NCBI GenBank assembly: GCA_009760885.1
Contig: CM019719.1
Coordinates: 24,746,084-24,810,083, forward strand
Origin: Achatina immaculata
Lineage: Eukaryota; Mollusca; Gastropoda; Stylommatophora; Achatinidae
Reading direction: 5' to 3'
DNA: 64,000 bases
Shown here in pieces: positions 31,801-42,861 of the stretch (position 1 is its first letter; the number at the start of each line of letters is the position of its first letter). Under the pieces are notes generated by a model. It was given only the letters and a program-made list of their open reading frames with translations, searched no databases and had not been told where the DNA came from. Made by a program: the position numbers and the translations under genes.

Positions 31801-34395
31801 ACGCAACAACAAATAAAAAGAAAGTATTTAGCGGGGCGGAGATCATCTTGGTTAGGACGTTAAGCAAGTAATGCCACTTTCACCAGCTTCTGATCTTCCT
31901 GCTGCCATCTCTCACTTTATAAAAGAACGTCCAAGATGTTTTTGTAGGTCTGTATAACTGCAGACCCTTTATATCATCTTCTAAAACGAAGGAAGTGCCT
32001 GCCCTTCCCACCTCCATTTCTTCTACGTTAGCTTCCCCAAGTCCTCGTACATTTCCAACTTTCTCTTGGTAATTGTTCTTAAAGTGCAATTGTTTCTCCT
32101 CTGTATTTTATTACTTTTTTCCGTGACAAGTTTTATTACTCTGTGTCCCGTAATACGCCCTTTCCCCAAAACCCGGGGGCTCTTGTCGTTAGCCAATAAA
32201 GCGGTTGTTCCCCCAAACAACCTCATACTGCGAAGGGACAAGTTCCGGGATCCGTTCGTCTGCTTTGGCCGGTTGGTGGGGGTGGGCTGGATATCCGAAT
32301 CATTGATCCCTGCGTCTGTGAAAGGGTTGATGTGGGGGGGGGGGGGATAGGGAGGGGAGTCGTGGCCGCTGTCCATGCCACAATATTTACTTCCTTCAAG
32401 CACATGACTGGACTTGACCAATAGATGAGCCTCGTCATTTACTGCGGTCCAGACGTCAGCAGAGGCCATTAGTTATCTGTTTTCTTCCACAAACTTTTCT
32501 GATCTATTCCATCAATATTCCTTCTCCTTTATTGTCCCTCTACCTTCTGCATGTCGTGACTCCCAAAATGGGGACAACGAATTGTCATTTAAGTCTGTCC
32601 GTAGTTTTACAAGTTAATAACCACTTAATATAAGGTGTAAAGACAGATTTAATTTCACTTTCTATCACGTTCGTCACGTCAGACTTGGCTACCAGACACC
32701 TAAAGCTTCTTTAATAATGGAGCTTTATATGTAGACTTTAGGGAGCAAAATGTCGATTAAAGAAAGGCGAGGGATGAATAGACAATCTCCATGCTTATAC
32801 CGGCGTCACTCAACATTTCCTGTAAAGCGGAGCAAGTTCAAGATTGTCTCCTCCTTCTTGCAACCTCTGTCGTGTCCTCTGCATCTCCCAACTTGTTAAA
32901 ACTCCATCTGATATTGTCGATTCGATCTGTTTCCGGTGGCCAGACAAGGCAGGGGGAAAAAAAGTGGAAAAGGGGAGGGGGGTTTAGTGGCAAGAGCTGT
33001 AACTATATTAGAGTTGATATCTGGGTTGGTTCTACATTCAACCAGCCCGCACCACAAGAGAGGCGCGCGCGGCGTGATTCTGGGTTAAGTTCGCCTCTCC
33101 CTGCCCCATCTCTCTGTTCTTCTCCCCCTTCTAACATAACGCGCTCATCAATATCGCTTCCAGCCAAGTAATACATTTTAAAATAATATACACAAGCTCA
33201 ATTGAACTTTAACTCAAGAATGAAAAACACAGAGTATCCCCCGCCCCCTCCCTTTTGCTTGCTGTGGGCAGAAGAAATAGGCGAATAACATGACTAATAA
33301 TCGCCCAGTGGCTGGCTTTCCCTTCGCGTCGCCAACAGGAGCAGACGTTCTGTTTGGTACACAGAAGAAAACTATTGATCTGTTATGTTGATAGGACGGA
33401 CAAGATTATTCATTGATTTGTTACAGTGTCGTGTGGCGGAAGTCACCTCATCAACCCAAGAGGGTAAATGATTTCGCGTTGTTCACTCACGATTGGCTGA
33501 TTAGCGAAATCTGAGTTTGCTCATTCCAGCTCTAGTTTATCTGATAACGGGTTTTCAAGACTTGTTGAAAACCTGAATTAAGCAAGAGTTGTGGTTAAAT
33601 GAAATTTCCTTCTGGAATCAATTCTTCTCTTTCTGTGCAGAGTGCTTACAGTGTGTCAGTTTTAATCAGTGTTATGTTTTACGATATAAAAGTTAATTGC
33701 CAAAAATTAGTGTAGGGATTGAATTACAGCTGTGTTTGGTAATAAAGGAAAATTTATAATGCTGGATTATAGAACTGGTATACGCAATTATCCATGAAGT
33801 TAAATACCTCTTCAGCTTAACAGCTTATGAGGGAAAACTTTATTGCAAACATGATTTGGTGTCAAGTTATTAATGAACCGATAATAATAAATGTATTTAA
33901 GCTGTTTTACCTTTTTACGTGTTTTTCTTCCCCAATATTACGCTTGAGACCTAGCTGGAAAGGAATAGTTCATTTTGTACTTTGGGGGTGGGGGAGAGGA
34001 AAATTTTGAATATTAATAATATTTATCTCGTGTATTACATTTCAGCAATATCGCCAGAGGAAACTGAGAAAGTGTTCTTTTTTTATTATTTCGTGCTTAT
34101 TCATGATCAGCTCTACGTGTCTTTTCTGTTTTTTGTTTTTTTCCTACAGAGATGTTCCTTGCGAGAACGTATCGCTGATATCAATAATATCTCGTTGTTG
34201 TATTTGACTGCAATCTTATTTTATGGTGTTAAATGACTGCGCTGTTGTTTGCTTGATGATTGTATCATAATGAGCTGGTCAGACAACTTTAGTTTATGTC
34301 TTCCTGTAAAATCGACGTTAGATTATGCTCTCTGAGGTCCTGATATCACTTTCCATCTGTAATGGTGATGGTTATGATGTTTTTTAAAAAAATTA
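31801..34395. other. No gene seen; longest mostly unique stretch
   Basis: About 2.6 kb with no repeat family I recognise. It contains a G run at 32334-32346 and G-rich tracts near 32955-32985. Frames reach 148 codons (minus, 32023-32469), overlapped by a 94-codon plus frame. Composition is mixed, but I see no domain, signal peptide or convincing splice context. If a host exon exists in the window this is the most plausible place, but I cannot support one. Confidence 0.4.
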
Positions 34396-34399
34396 TACA

Positions 34400-34965
34400 T
34401 TATTCTATAAAGGGCAGTCTTTCTTATCTACATTATTCTGTAATGGTGATGTTGGTAGCTGTTCTTATGTACATTATTCTGTAATGATGATGGTGGTAAC
34501 TGTTCTTATGTACATTATTCTGTAATGACGATGTTGGTAACTGTTCTTATGTACATTATTCTGTAATGATGATGTTGGTAACTGTTCTTATGTACATTAT
34601 TCTGCAATGACGATGTTGGTAACTGTTCTTATGTACATTATTCTGTAATGATGATGTTGGTAACTGTTCTTATGTACATTATTCTGTAATGACGATGTTG
34701 GTAACTGTTCTTGTGTACATTACTCTGTAATGACGATGTTGGTAACTGTTCTTATGTACATTACTCTGTAATGACGATGTTGGTAACTGTTCTTATGTAC
34801 ATTATTCTGTAATGACGATGTTGGTAACTGTTCTTGTGTACATTACCCTGTAATGACGATGTTGGTAACTGTTCTTATGTATATTATTCTGTAATGACGA
34901 TGTTGATAGCTGTTCTTATGTACATTAATCTGTAATGACGATGTTGGTATATTTTTATTCATTAA
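34400..34965. repeat. 41-bp minisatellite, about 13 units
   Basis: The unit tgtaatgacgatgttggtaa plus ctgttcttatgtacattattc repeats at 41 bp with few substitutions. Confidence 0.96.
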
Positions 34966-35099
34966 TCAGATGTCTTCGTCTTCTTTATCAGTTATCATTT
35001 TCATTTTTTTATCAGTTATTAGTCTCCTTTATCAGATCAATTTTTCTTATAAGACTGACGTTCTATCTCAAGTTTCTCTGACTTGCTGAGATTTCTTTC

Positions 35100-35370
35100 T
35101 GAGGAAGATGTAGATTATGTACTTCATCGATCTTTGAGGCATCAAGCCATGGGTCAAAGATTTCATCCATCTTGGAGACTTTATGAAGTGGGTCATATAT
35201 TTTGTCAATCTGGAGGCATCATGAGGTGATTCATATATTTCGCTCATCTTTGAGGAATCATGACGTGTCATATATTTCGTCCATCCTGGAAACATCGTGA
35301 GGTGGGTCATATATTTCATCATGTTTGAGGCATCAAGATGTGGGTCATATCTTTTGCACATTTTGAAGGT
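35100..35370. repeat. Degenerate 39-42-bp tandem repeat
   Basis: The words gtgggtcatatattt and catcttggaggcatca recur 5-6 times with drift. Confidence 0.75.
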
Positions 35371-35539
35371 ATAATAAATCTGACATTCATTTTACACTCC
35401 TTGAAATATCAAGACTTTGTCATCAGCATCAGGAATTAAAGACAGTCAAGAACTTGCCTTATCTTCTCAGAGTCATAGAAAAAGGAAACGACGTGTTCAT
35501 TATTGGAGAGGCCTTCATTTGAAAACTAGAGGAAGTTTG
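35371..35539. other. Spacer
   Basis: Unique sequence between a minisatellite and a LINE fragment. Confidence 0.4.
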
Positions 35540-35790
35540 AAAAATAGCCATCATCATCATCAGGTGCCGTGCCGACTGGCTTGGCTATTATGCTTTTCCA
35601 GAGTACACGATCCTTCATGCAGGCCATCAGCTCAGTTGGTGATCTCCTCTCACACCATCCCGTCAGACTGTCCAGTATCATTTCTCTTGGTCTTCCTCTT
35701 GATCTTCTTCCTTCTATTTTTCCTGTTGTTATAATATTTTCAATGCCCCCTCTTCTCATTGCATGTCCTATGAAAGTACATTGTCTCTCT
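35540..35790 (-). mobile_element. LINE 3' fragment, family L5
   Basis: The minus-strand reading gives FIGHAMRRGGIENIITTGKI, EGRRSRGRPREMILDSL, GWCERRSPTELMACMKDRV and LWKSIIAKP, then a (GAT)n run that forms the 3' tail (ccatcatcatcatc on plus). The RGRPRE block and the closing D-x3-W motif match the tails of other non-LTR reverse transcriptases. Confidence 0.85.
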
Positions 35791-36049
35791 CTCTTAGAAA
35801 AATAGACACTGTAGGAAAATCATTATCGGGATATTAGTATTATTACGACACTGAGAATAGATTTGTTGTTGTTGTTGTTAGCTCTGTCATCTACAGATGG
35901 AATCTCTTTGGCCAGGTGTGCGAGCAAGTTATGAATTGCCAGTTACAGTTCCCTTCTCGCGATTTCTTTGGAGATATTGGGAGCCCTGATCTGACGTGGG
36001 TTTCTTAGTGATCTCCCAGATTTAGGCGAATAGGGCGAAAAGAGCATGT
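35791..36049. other. Spacer
   Basis: Unique sequence with a short (TTG)n at 35863-35879. Confidence 0.4.
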
Positions 36050-36360
36050 ACGCAGAGAGAAAGAGATAGGAGAGAGAGATAGGAGAGAGAGGAGGAGGAG
36101 ATGAGAGAGGAGGGAGAGAAGAGAGAGAGCGAGAGGAGAGAGAGAAGAGAGAGATAGGAGAGAGAGCGAGAGGAGAGAGAGAGGAGAGAGGGAAGAGAGA
36201 GATAGGAGAGAGAGGAGGAGAGGAGAGAAGAGAGAGAGGAGAGAGAGATAGGAGAGAGAGGAGAGAGAGATAGGAGAGAGAGGAGGAGAGGAGAGAGAGA
36301 TAGGAGAGAGAGGAGGAGAGGAGGAGAGAGAAAGGAGAGAGGAGAGAGAGAGAAAACATC
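36050..36360. repeat. (GA)n/(GGA)n purine tract
   Basis: About 310 bp of gagagata, ggagagag and agaggagg variants. The 156-codon minus-strand Ser/Leu/Pro frame is an artefact of this tract. Confidence 0.95.
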
Positions 36361-38239
36361 AGAGGAGAGTCATGGAGCAGGTTTTGAATGAGCAAGGAAC
36401 AAGAGAGAAACATTTCCTGGATTTACAGCTGCGATACAGTTGCTGAAATACATGCAGGTAATAAATGCTATAGGAGTCCGATCTATTGAGAGAAAACTAT
36501 CAGAATTCATTAAAATATAATCTGATTTTTATTCAGAATCGTTGCATTAGATGATATCAAATTCCCATGAAAAGCTGTCGCCCGAGTTCTTGAAAAACTA
36601 GGTTCCATTACTTAAGACAGGATACTGACTTTATTTAGATTTCATGAAAGTTCCTCCATAATTTTTTTTTTAAGAGAGAAGGCAGAAACGTTCTCGTGCG
36701 CATGGAGCAATTTTTCCATTTCTTTAGCGGATGGAATTGTTACTTGAAAACCTATTTACTCGACGTCAAAGCCGGAGGGCTGAGGGAGAAAATCGATGAA
36801 AGTGGAAAACATAGGAGACGGTCGAGTCGTGGGCTTTTGACAAGACTGATGTAATGATAGGGCTGGTGCGCTTGATTCTGGTTACTTGGGCAAGGAAGAA
36901 AGGAGCTCGATGAGTTTAATCTGCAGATTACCACTCATGCTGACAGTTAGTGTCTGCTGGCTTGACAAGACCAGAGGTCTTCTCATGCCACTGTGGAAGG
37001 CGATCTCGCGGGAATTCCTGTGTTTAAACTTGACAGCCCTGTGGCTGGCCAGTTAAAACTACAGCGATTTGTGTTTCTGATAACTTAATTGCTGATTGTT
37101 CTTCTTCAGTTCTGAAAGGTCCTGATCTTAAGCTAAAGATAACAATGCTAGCTAGAGAAAGATCATCCACTTCCTGTAGAGAACAGCCAAGATAAACTAT
37201 GAAAGTCTTGAATAACAGTGCTGTTACTGCTAAGCTCTAGGTTTTTAAAAAAAAAATCCTTTTAATTATGCCAGATCTGTAATATGATAACTGATATCAT
37301 TATAAAGTAAAATTTTGGTGACAAGAATACTTTGACATAATCGTTGTACTCTCACGCGAACTTTCATATGAGATTACTCTAAACATTTACATGTGATTAC
37401 AAGACAAGTGAAAACATTGTTGTTGTTATTATTGTTGTTATTTTGCACTGTATTTGAAAAAAAAAATTCTCAAAAGAACAAAAGTTAAAAGAAGCAATAT
37501 CTTGCAAACCGCTTGCCGGCTTGTCGACTCTTGACTGTTCGAGTGCTGTATTGTGATATGGATAATGGAGAAAAAACTGGATTAACTCCCTTTGACAGTC
37601 AAGCGAAGCGTGTTCTGTTGTTCGTGTGAATTTATACAGCAATTTTTTGTTGGTAGAGTATCTTCAGCAATGAGTTAGCGTTGCGTCGAAGGCACTAAGT
37701 GTATTTTGCAGAAAACAGACATCGACACGAACCATTTTTGCAGCTGCGCATGTACTTGTGTGTTTCACATACTCCGCAAATTATTTGCGAGAGTTCCACG
37801 AAGTAAAAAAAACACTTATTTCAGCGGGTTTGTGTGTGTTTGCGTGTGGTTTTGTGCAAAACGCCTTGACTACATTTCTGAACCGCTGATCTGTGATAAG
37901 AAGTCGACGAGGGCTTCCAGCTCTTGGGCATCCCAGACCATCCACACACAGGTAAGCTTGAGCAGCATAAATCACTTGTTGTCTTTGGTGTTTAAGGGCA
38001 CTGACGTAGAAGAAGAAGAAGGCTGGGAGAAGAGAGGTGAGGATATAATGATTATAATTTGTAGGAGCTGAAGGTCAAACGGAGGCTGGTGGTGTAGTGG
38101 CTGCAGCGCAGAGCACGGTGATGTTTTCTGGGAATGATGTATGATGTTACTTTTTTGTTGGGGGGGGGGGGTGCGAGAGAGATAAGGAAGATGGGGGTGG
38201 GAGAACTTGGGTCAAGAAAGGAACAAGACGAAAGGACAA
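36361..38239. other. No gene seen
   Basis: About 1.9 kb of unique sequence. A 121-codon plus frame (37706-38071) has mixed composition, but no domain is recognised. A gtaagc splice-donor-like word lies at about 37951 after a cacacag, which I do not regard as evidence of an exon. A G run lies at 38160-38171. Confidence 0.4.
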
Positions 38240-38507
38240 TCTTAATCTATTCTTCCCCTTGTAGCGTGAAGTGTTGAGGGGAAATGGAATTGGCGTTTAT
38301 GGGCCAAATGGGTGGCCTGAGAGACGCTCATGCCATAATCAGCGAGTGTCTCTCTGATACCATCTATCCATTTTTTTTTTTTTTGGGGGGGGGGGTTCCT
38401 CTTGATCTGTGTCCTGTAGTTCTGTGGTTGAAGGCTCCCATAGCTGACTGTGAGTGTGTCATTCTTATTAAGTGGCCGAACCACTTGATTCTTTGCTTCT
38501 CTGTGTG
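38240..38507 (-). mobile_element. LINE 3' fragment, family L6, C-terminal tail
   Basis: The minus-strand reading gives RHTEKQRIKWFGHLIRM, then (after a frameshift at a homopolymer) WIDGIRETLADYGMSVSQAT and HLAHKRQF. It is the downstream part of the element whose palm region lies at 38797-39380. The two parts are separated by a SINE. Confidence 0.85.
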
Positions 38508-38523
38508 TCGTAGACATGATGTA
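38508..38523. repeat. Left target-site duplication of inserted SINE
   Basis: TCGTAGACATGATGTA matches TCGTAGACATGGTGTA at 38781-38796 in 15 of 16 positions. Confidence 0.85.
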
Positions 38524-38780
38524 AGTAAGTAAAGGTAACCTTGTCATGCCTTAGAGGCACATAGGGATATGGGGTTAGTGCCCATATTTTCCTTGACCTG
38601 TCAGCACTCTAGAGGGTGATATGGTCAGTATCACGCCTGGCCGCCTTTCCTTCCCCAACTCCAGAAGTAGTCGGGTACCCATTTCTACAGCTGGGTGACT
38701 GGGGTGCCGCCGGTCGGATTCGAACTCCCAACCTTCGCCATGAGAGACCAGTACACTAATCACTTCGCCACTCAGACCCC
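38524..38780 (-). mobile_element. tRNA-derived SINE, head type A, inserted in LINE L6
   Basis: Antisense copy. From the right it reads ggtctgagtggcgaagtgat (A box), then a B box with one change (AGTTCGAATCC, complement at 38716-38726), and the type A body. It ends at the left in ggttacctttacttacttac (tail, minus strand). Flanked by a 16-bp duplication. Confidence 0.93.
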
Positions 38781-38796
38781 TCGTAGACATGGTGTA
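38781..38796. repeat. Right target-site duplication of inserted SINE
   Basis: Pairs with 38508-38523. Confidence 0.85.
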
Positions 38797-39380
38797 GCTC
38801 CTGTCATCTGCGTTATGGTGTCATGTATTAGCTTGTCATACCTGGTGACGTCTGCTGCTATATAAGACATCTCATTTCACATGTGGTTATTTTTTTTTCT
38901 TAGTAAATACCCATGTCTGACACTGGTAGCACAGAGTTGGTATGCATTTCAAGTGGGATGTTGGCGTGTGTAAGCAGCAGGGTATGCAACAACATTGGCT
39001 AATTGTGTGTTCTAACATCAATTTCTTTATCAAGCTTCTCATTTTCTGTGAACATGCATCCAAGATAATTTATTATTTTTTTTTTTTTTTGCTTGGTGTA
39101 TTTTGCTGTCATCAATATAGACATTCAATGGGCTTGGCATTCTGCTAACTTTCATGGTCTCTGTTTTGGCGGTGTTCATTTTCATATCATGAAGTAGACT
39201 CTGATGGAGGCTATTCATATGATCTTGTAAGTAGTTCGGGCTCTTGTGTGCTATACACTGGTCGTCTGCGAACATTAGTTCGCTCAGCTACAGTGGATTT
39301 GGGTTTGTTTCTTTTGTTATTGTGTCCATATAGATTATAAATAGTAATGGTGACAATACGCAGCCATGTTGTTACACATG
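38797..39380 (-). mobile_element. LINE fragment, family L6, reverse transcriptase palm
   Basis: The minus-strand translation contains LMFADDQCIAHKSPN, whose FADD is the catalytic motif of reverse transcriptases. It is followed by DMKMNTAKTETMKVSR, which also fits the family. A T run at 39071-39090 breaks the frame. The (F/Y)ADD box is intact here, unlike the L2 fragment. Confidence 0.87.
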
Positions 39381-39619
39381 AACATTTCCGTATTTACCGC
39401 TTTTGTCCTTAATCCACTTCGACTACTTATGTATAAAAATATTATGTTTTTCAGTAGATGTCTTCATACACCATATTCTTCTAATACTGTCAACAATGAA
39501 AGGACAAAAGAGGAGATATCTATATTTCTGCACACACACACACAAAAAGAAGAAAACATTACATGAATATATCAAAAGGAAAAAACGGGGGAAAAAAGGA
39601 AAGGAACGAACAACTTGTA

Positions 39620-39965
39620 CAAACTCCCTGTAACTGCGAGCTGTTGCTCTTTGTAGCCTCTTTGTAGAGGTGTTGAGGCACAGCATCGTATCGATGTGGG
39701 AGCGGGTGATGGCAGCTATTTTGTTCAGTCCCGGAGTACAGCTAAAAAACAGGGGGGAGGTGTGCAACACTTCTTTAGCAGACTCCACCACCATGGGGAC
39801 AATGACGATCCCTGCCCCGTTAGCCAAGCTAGACCTTTTTACTGGGGGTACCACGGAGAGGCGGGACAGGGTCTTGGTCAGCTATGGTTCGCTAACCCTG
39901 ACACTAGCATATCAGCTATGGGTCGCTGATTGCCTCATCGGACAGGCGTCTTCACCCCCACCCCC
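39620..39965 (-). mobile_element. R2 retroposon, full-length reference copy
   Basis: The plus strand reads ctccctgtaactgcgagctg, gaggcacagcatcgtatcga, gcaacacttctttagcagac, gatccctgccccgttagcca, ggcgggacagggtcttggtc, ggttcgctaaccctgacact and gggtcgctgattgcctcatc. It ends in a C run. No protein frame is shared with other R2 copies except short accidental ones. Confidence 0.92.
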
Positions 39966-39969
39966 CCCC

Positions 39970-40370
39970 CAGGAATGAACGAAGAAAGAACAAGAAAGAA
40001 AGGGAGAAACAAAAGAAAAAGAAAGAAAAATATAAACGAAGGAAAGAACGAAAGAACAAATGAAACAAGAAAAATAAATTAAAGAACTAAATAAAGAAAG
40101 ATCATTGAAGGAAAGAAAGAATAAATTAAAGAATAAATGGAAGAAAAAAGAGAATAAATGAAAGAAAGAAAGAATAAATGAAAGAAAGAAAGAAAGAAAG
40201 AAATGTCAATCTAAGGTGAAAAGATAGCAGATATTAGAAGGGAAAGAAAGAAAGAAAGAAAAAAATGTCAATCTAAGGTGAAAAGATAGCAGATATTAGA
40301 AGGGAAAGAAAGAAAGAAAAAAAAAGAAAGAAAGGAAGAAAGAAAGAAAGAAATCTCAATCTAAGATGAA
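39970..40370. repeat. (GAAA)n-rich tract with embedded 60-bp duplication
   Basis: gaaagaaag and gaataaatg variants. The phrase aatgtcaatctaaggtgaaa plus agatagcagatattagaagg occurs twice (from about 40204 and 40267). A third, diverged form (aatctcaatctaagatgaac) follows at 40353 in what looks like ordinary flanking sequence. Confidence 0.93.
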
Positions 40371-40417
40371 CCACACTGCAGATATTATTTATTTAGCAGT
40401 AGACGCAGAGACTAGCA

Positions 40418-40468
40418 TACACACACACACACACAAACTCACACACAGACACACACACACACACACGG
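40418..40468. repeat. (CA)n microsatellite
   Basis: Two CA runs separated by actcacacacag. Confidence 0.95.
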
Positions 40469-40766
40469 CATTGAATTACTGTCCCAAACACGGGTTGTTA
40501 ATATCTTCTCATTCTTTCCATCTAATTCTAATGCGTTAATTTGTTAGCCAGAATTAGTTTAGAGAGAACAACTGCGGCGGAAGCAAGTTCATGCGAAATG
40601 GCGATGAAGGAAATAGAGAGGCAGATCAAAAGCATTATGAGCAAGCCGATATGGTGGATAGTATGCATCAGAGCTGAGGCATTTTGCTCAAGTTGGCTGA
40701 AGATCGTGAGATTAGAGATGGAGAGATTTTGTTGTTGCCTGCTCTGCAATATATATAAATATATAG
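40469..40766. other. No gene seen
   Basis: The 104-codon plus frame (40541-40855) has mixed composition, but its end runs into an antisense LINE. No domain recognised. Confidence 0.4.
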
Positions 40767-40767
40767 T

Positions 40768-41240
40768 CAGTCACTGCATGCCCCTTGTGAAACTTTGCCT
40801 CCCTAACAGCTCTCCTGTAGGCCTCTCGGTTGTAAGCAAGATGCCCTGCTGCTGATGCATCTATTTGCATCAACGATGTCTTGCGGCCATCTTCGCCTTA
40901 GTCTTCCTCTCTTTCTTTTTCCAGTTATGTACTCTTCCAAGACTGTCTTCTCTAAATTATTATGACGTTTAATATGCCCAAAATAATTACAGTTTTCTGT
41001 GTTTAATCTTCCTTACTAGCCAACCTTCTTCAATGTTAACTTCTTGTAGTGTGGATATATTTGTTCTTTTTTGTGTCCATGATATTTGAAGGACTCTTCT
41101 GTAGCAGTTACATTCAAAGGCATGTATGTGTTTTTCAGCTGTTTTGTTAAATGTCCAGGTCTCACGGGCATATGTTGTGATGGGAAAGATGCATGTCCTT
41201 TAAAATCTTATTTTTGTAGTTCTGTCTGTTCCTCTCCACA
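40768..41240 (-). mobile_element. LINE 3' fragment, family L1
   Basis: Antisense copy of the L1 tail. Complementary words encode AVREAKF, NREAYRRAVR, ASAAGHLAYN and GKRKR. Further right they encode the region equivalent to NIEEDWLVKK and FLRACIFP. Several frameshifts are present. Confidence 0.85.
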
Positions 41241-41477
41241 GCTTACATACATACATACAAGACCTTCGGCACATGAAAGTGTGATGAGGCCATTATCCCG
41301 CCTGGCCCCATTTACCCTCCCAGACTTCTCTGGTACCCATTTTTAGAGGCTGGGTGGACCCCCGGGGCCTTCTTGGTGTGATGGTCCCAGAAAAAAAAAA
41401 TCCCCACTGCTGGGACTTGAACCCGATACTACCGAATTATTAGACCGGGCGCCTAACCACTCAGCCAACCAGGCCAC
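41235..41477 (-). mobile_element. tRNA-derived SINE, head type B
   Basis: From the right on the minus strand: ggcctggttggctgagtggt (A box), tcgggttcaagtcccagc (B box GGTTCAAGTCC), a 60-bp linker, then the shared body gggtaccagagaagtctggg and ccaggcgggataatgg. The tail is (GTAT)n (acatacatacatac on plus) touching the end of the L1 fragment. Confidence 0.9.
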
Positions 41478-42389
41478 AATATTAAACCTCAGGGCCTCAA
41501 AGTTTTGGAAGTCGGTTTTAAAAAAAATGACATCACCCCTCCTTCCCCGCCCCCATTATTTCATCCATTCTAGGCCCCTTCCCCCAAGCCCTCCTGGCCA
41601 AACCTTAAAATAGGAAAAACCTTCGGGGCCCTGAACAACGCACCGACTGGACAAGTACCCCCACCTCCTCAGTATCCCTATATATAGCATCCTCGTCCAG
41701 AAAGGACGTCCACACTGTACTTTGAAATGTCGTGAAAACCCAATTTTAAAGAACATTTATAAAATATCTTTTGTTGTGCATTTTCTGTTGCCTACAGTCG
41801 ATTATGTTGATATTTTCTAAATACATCTGCATCTCCTTTCGCGGTTACTGGGTTACGCTCTTGGGGCCCGCTTGTCACCTTTGACCCACACGTTCAAAGA
41901 TGTCGCTCTTGTGCTGTGAAACTGAACGCGCTTCGTGCAGAGCGAAGATTTATAATGTTTGGAACAGTCCGTTCTGGCGTTGCTAGGGAACAGACGCGGA
42001 TGAAAGTGTTCGGTGCGGTTTTATTTAAAGAAGCGATGCTTAAATGAGGACGGAAAGGGAAAATAAGAGTTAAAAAGTTAACATTTATGACCAAGATTTC
42101 AGCAATCGTCGTTTCTCGGCGATAATAATAACAATAATAATAATAATAAAATAATAATAATCTTCCTTAACCTTTTTTAAAAAAATATCCAGTCATCTAT
42201 TTCTTTTTACATCAAGGGTCCATGATAATTTTCTGTGCAGCTCACTCTCTTTTTTTTTCGGTTGAGATTTCCCACGATTATCAGGTTTCCTAAGTTCTGT
42301 CCTCTTAAGACATGTTAGATACTTTCGAAATGTCTTTTACTGATGGTCCTTATTAGATTTGCTGCGTTCTGTGACGATTCTGGGGGGGG
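41478..42389. other. No gene seen
   Basis: Unique sequence with a GC-rich part (41520-41720) and (AAT)n at 42126-42161. A G run at 42381-42399 borders the next R2 copy. Confidence 0.45.
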
Positions 42390-42394
42390 GGGGG

Positions 42395-42790
42395 GGGGGA
42401 GGCGCAAAGGTCCTGTTTGATAGTCAGCGACCCACAGCTGACATGCTTGCGTGAGGGTTAGCGAATCACACCTGGTCAAGACCTTGCCCCTCCTCTTCTT
42501 TGGAGCTTTCAGTAAGATGCCCAGCCTGGCTAGTTTGGCAGAGATCACTATTGTGCCCACGGAGGTGGATTCTGCTAAAAAGTCAGTGCGCGCGCGCACA
42601 CACACACACATCCCCTAACACCAATCCCTTTCCCTATGTCTTGGCTCCACTCACGGACCGGAAAAATAGCCATTGTAGCCTCTCTTTCAACATTCTCAAC
42701 GTACCAACTGCAGAAACATCGGCTTGCAGCTTCAAAGAGATAAAACAAGAACAGAAAAAAAGCAACAATTCCGAGAAGGAAAAAAAAACG
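42395..42790 (+). mobile_element. R2 retroposon copy
   Basis: Reads gtcagcgacccacagctgac, gagggttagcgaatcacacc, cagcctggctagtttggcag, ggaggtggattctgctaaaa and an inserted (CA)n tract, then tcggcttgcagcttcaaaga and an A-rich tail. Confidence 0.85.
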
Positions 42791-42861
42791 AACTTCTTCA
42801 TTCCAGAAATCTGAAGCTAAAGGAATATGTAAGTTAAAAGAAAGACTCGCAGAGAAACACA

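Noticed and set aside
31015..31812. Poly-Val and poly-Ser minus-strand frames
   Set aside because: Direct translation of (ACT)n trinucleotide tracts.
32023..32469. A 148-codon minus-strand frame in the longest unique stretch
   Set aside because: No recognised domain, an overlapping frame on the other strand, and G/C runs encode part of it. Not excluded as an exon but not supportable.
37706..38071. A 121-codon plus-strand frame followed by a splice-donor-like gtaagc
   Set aside because: No homology, branch site or partner exon that I can see. One donor-like hexamer is expected by chance.
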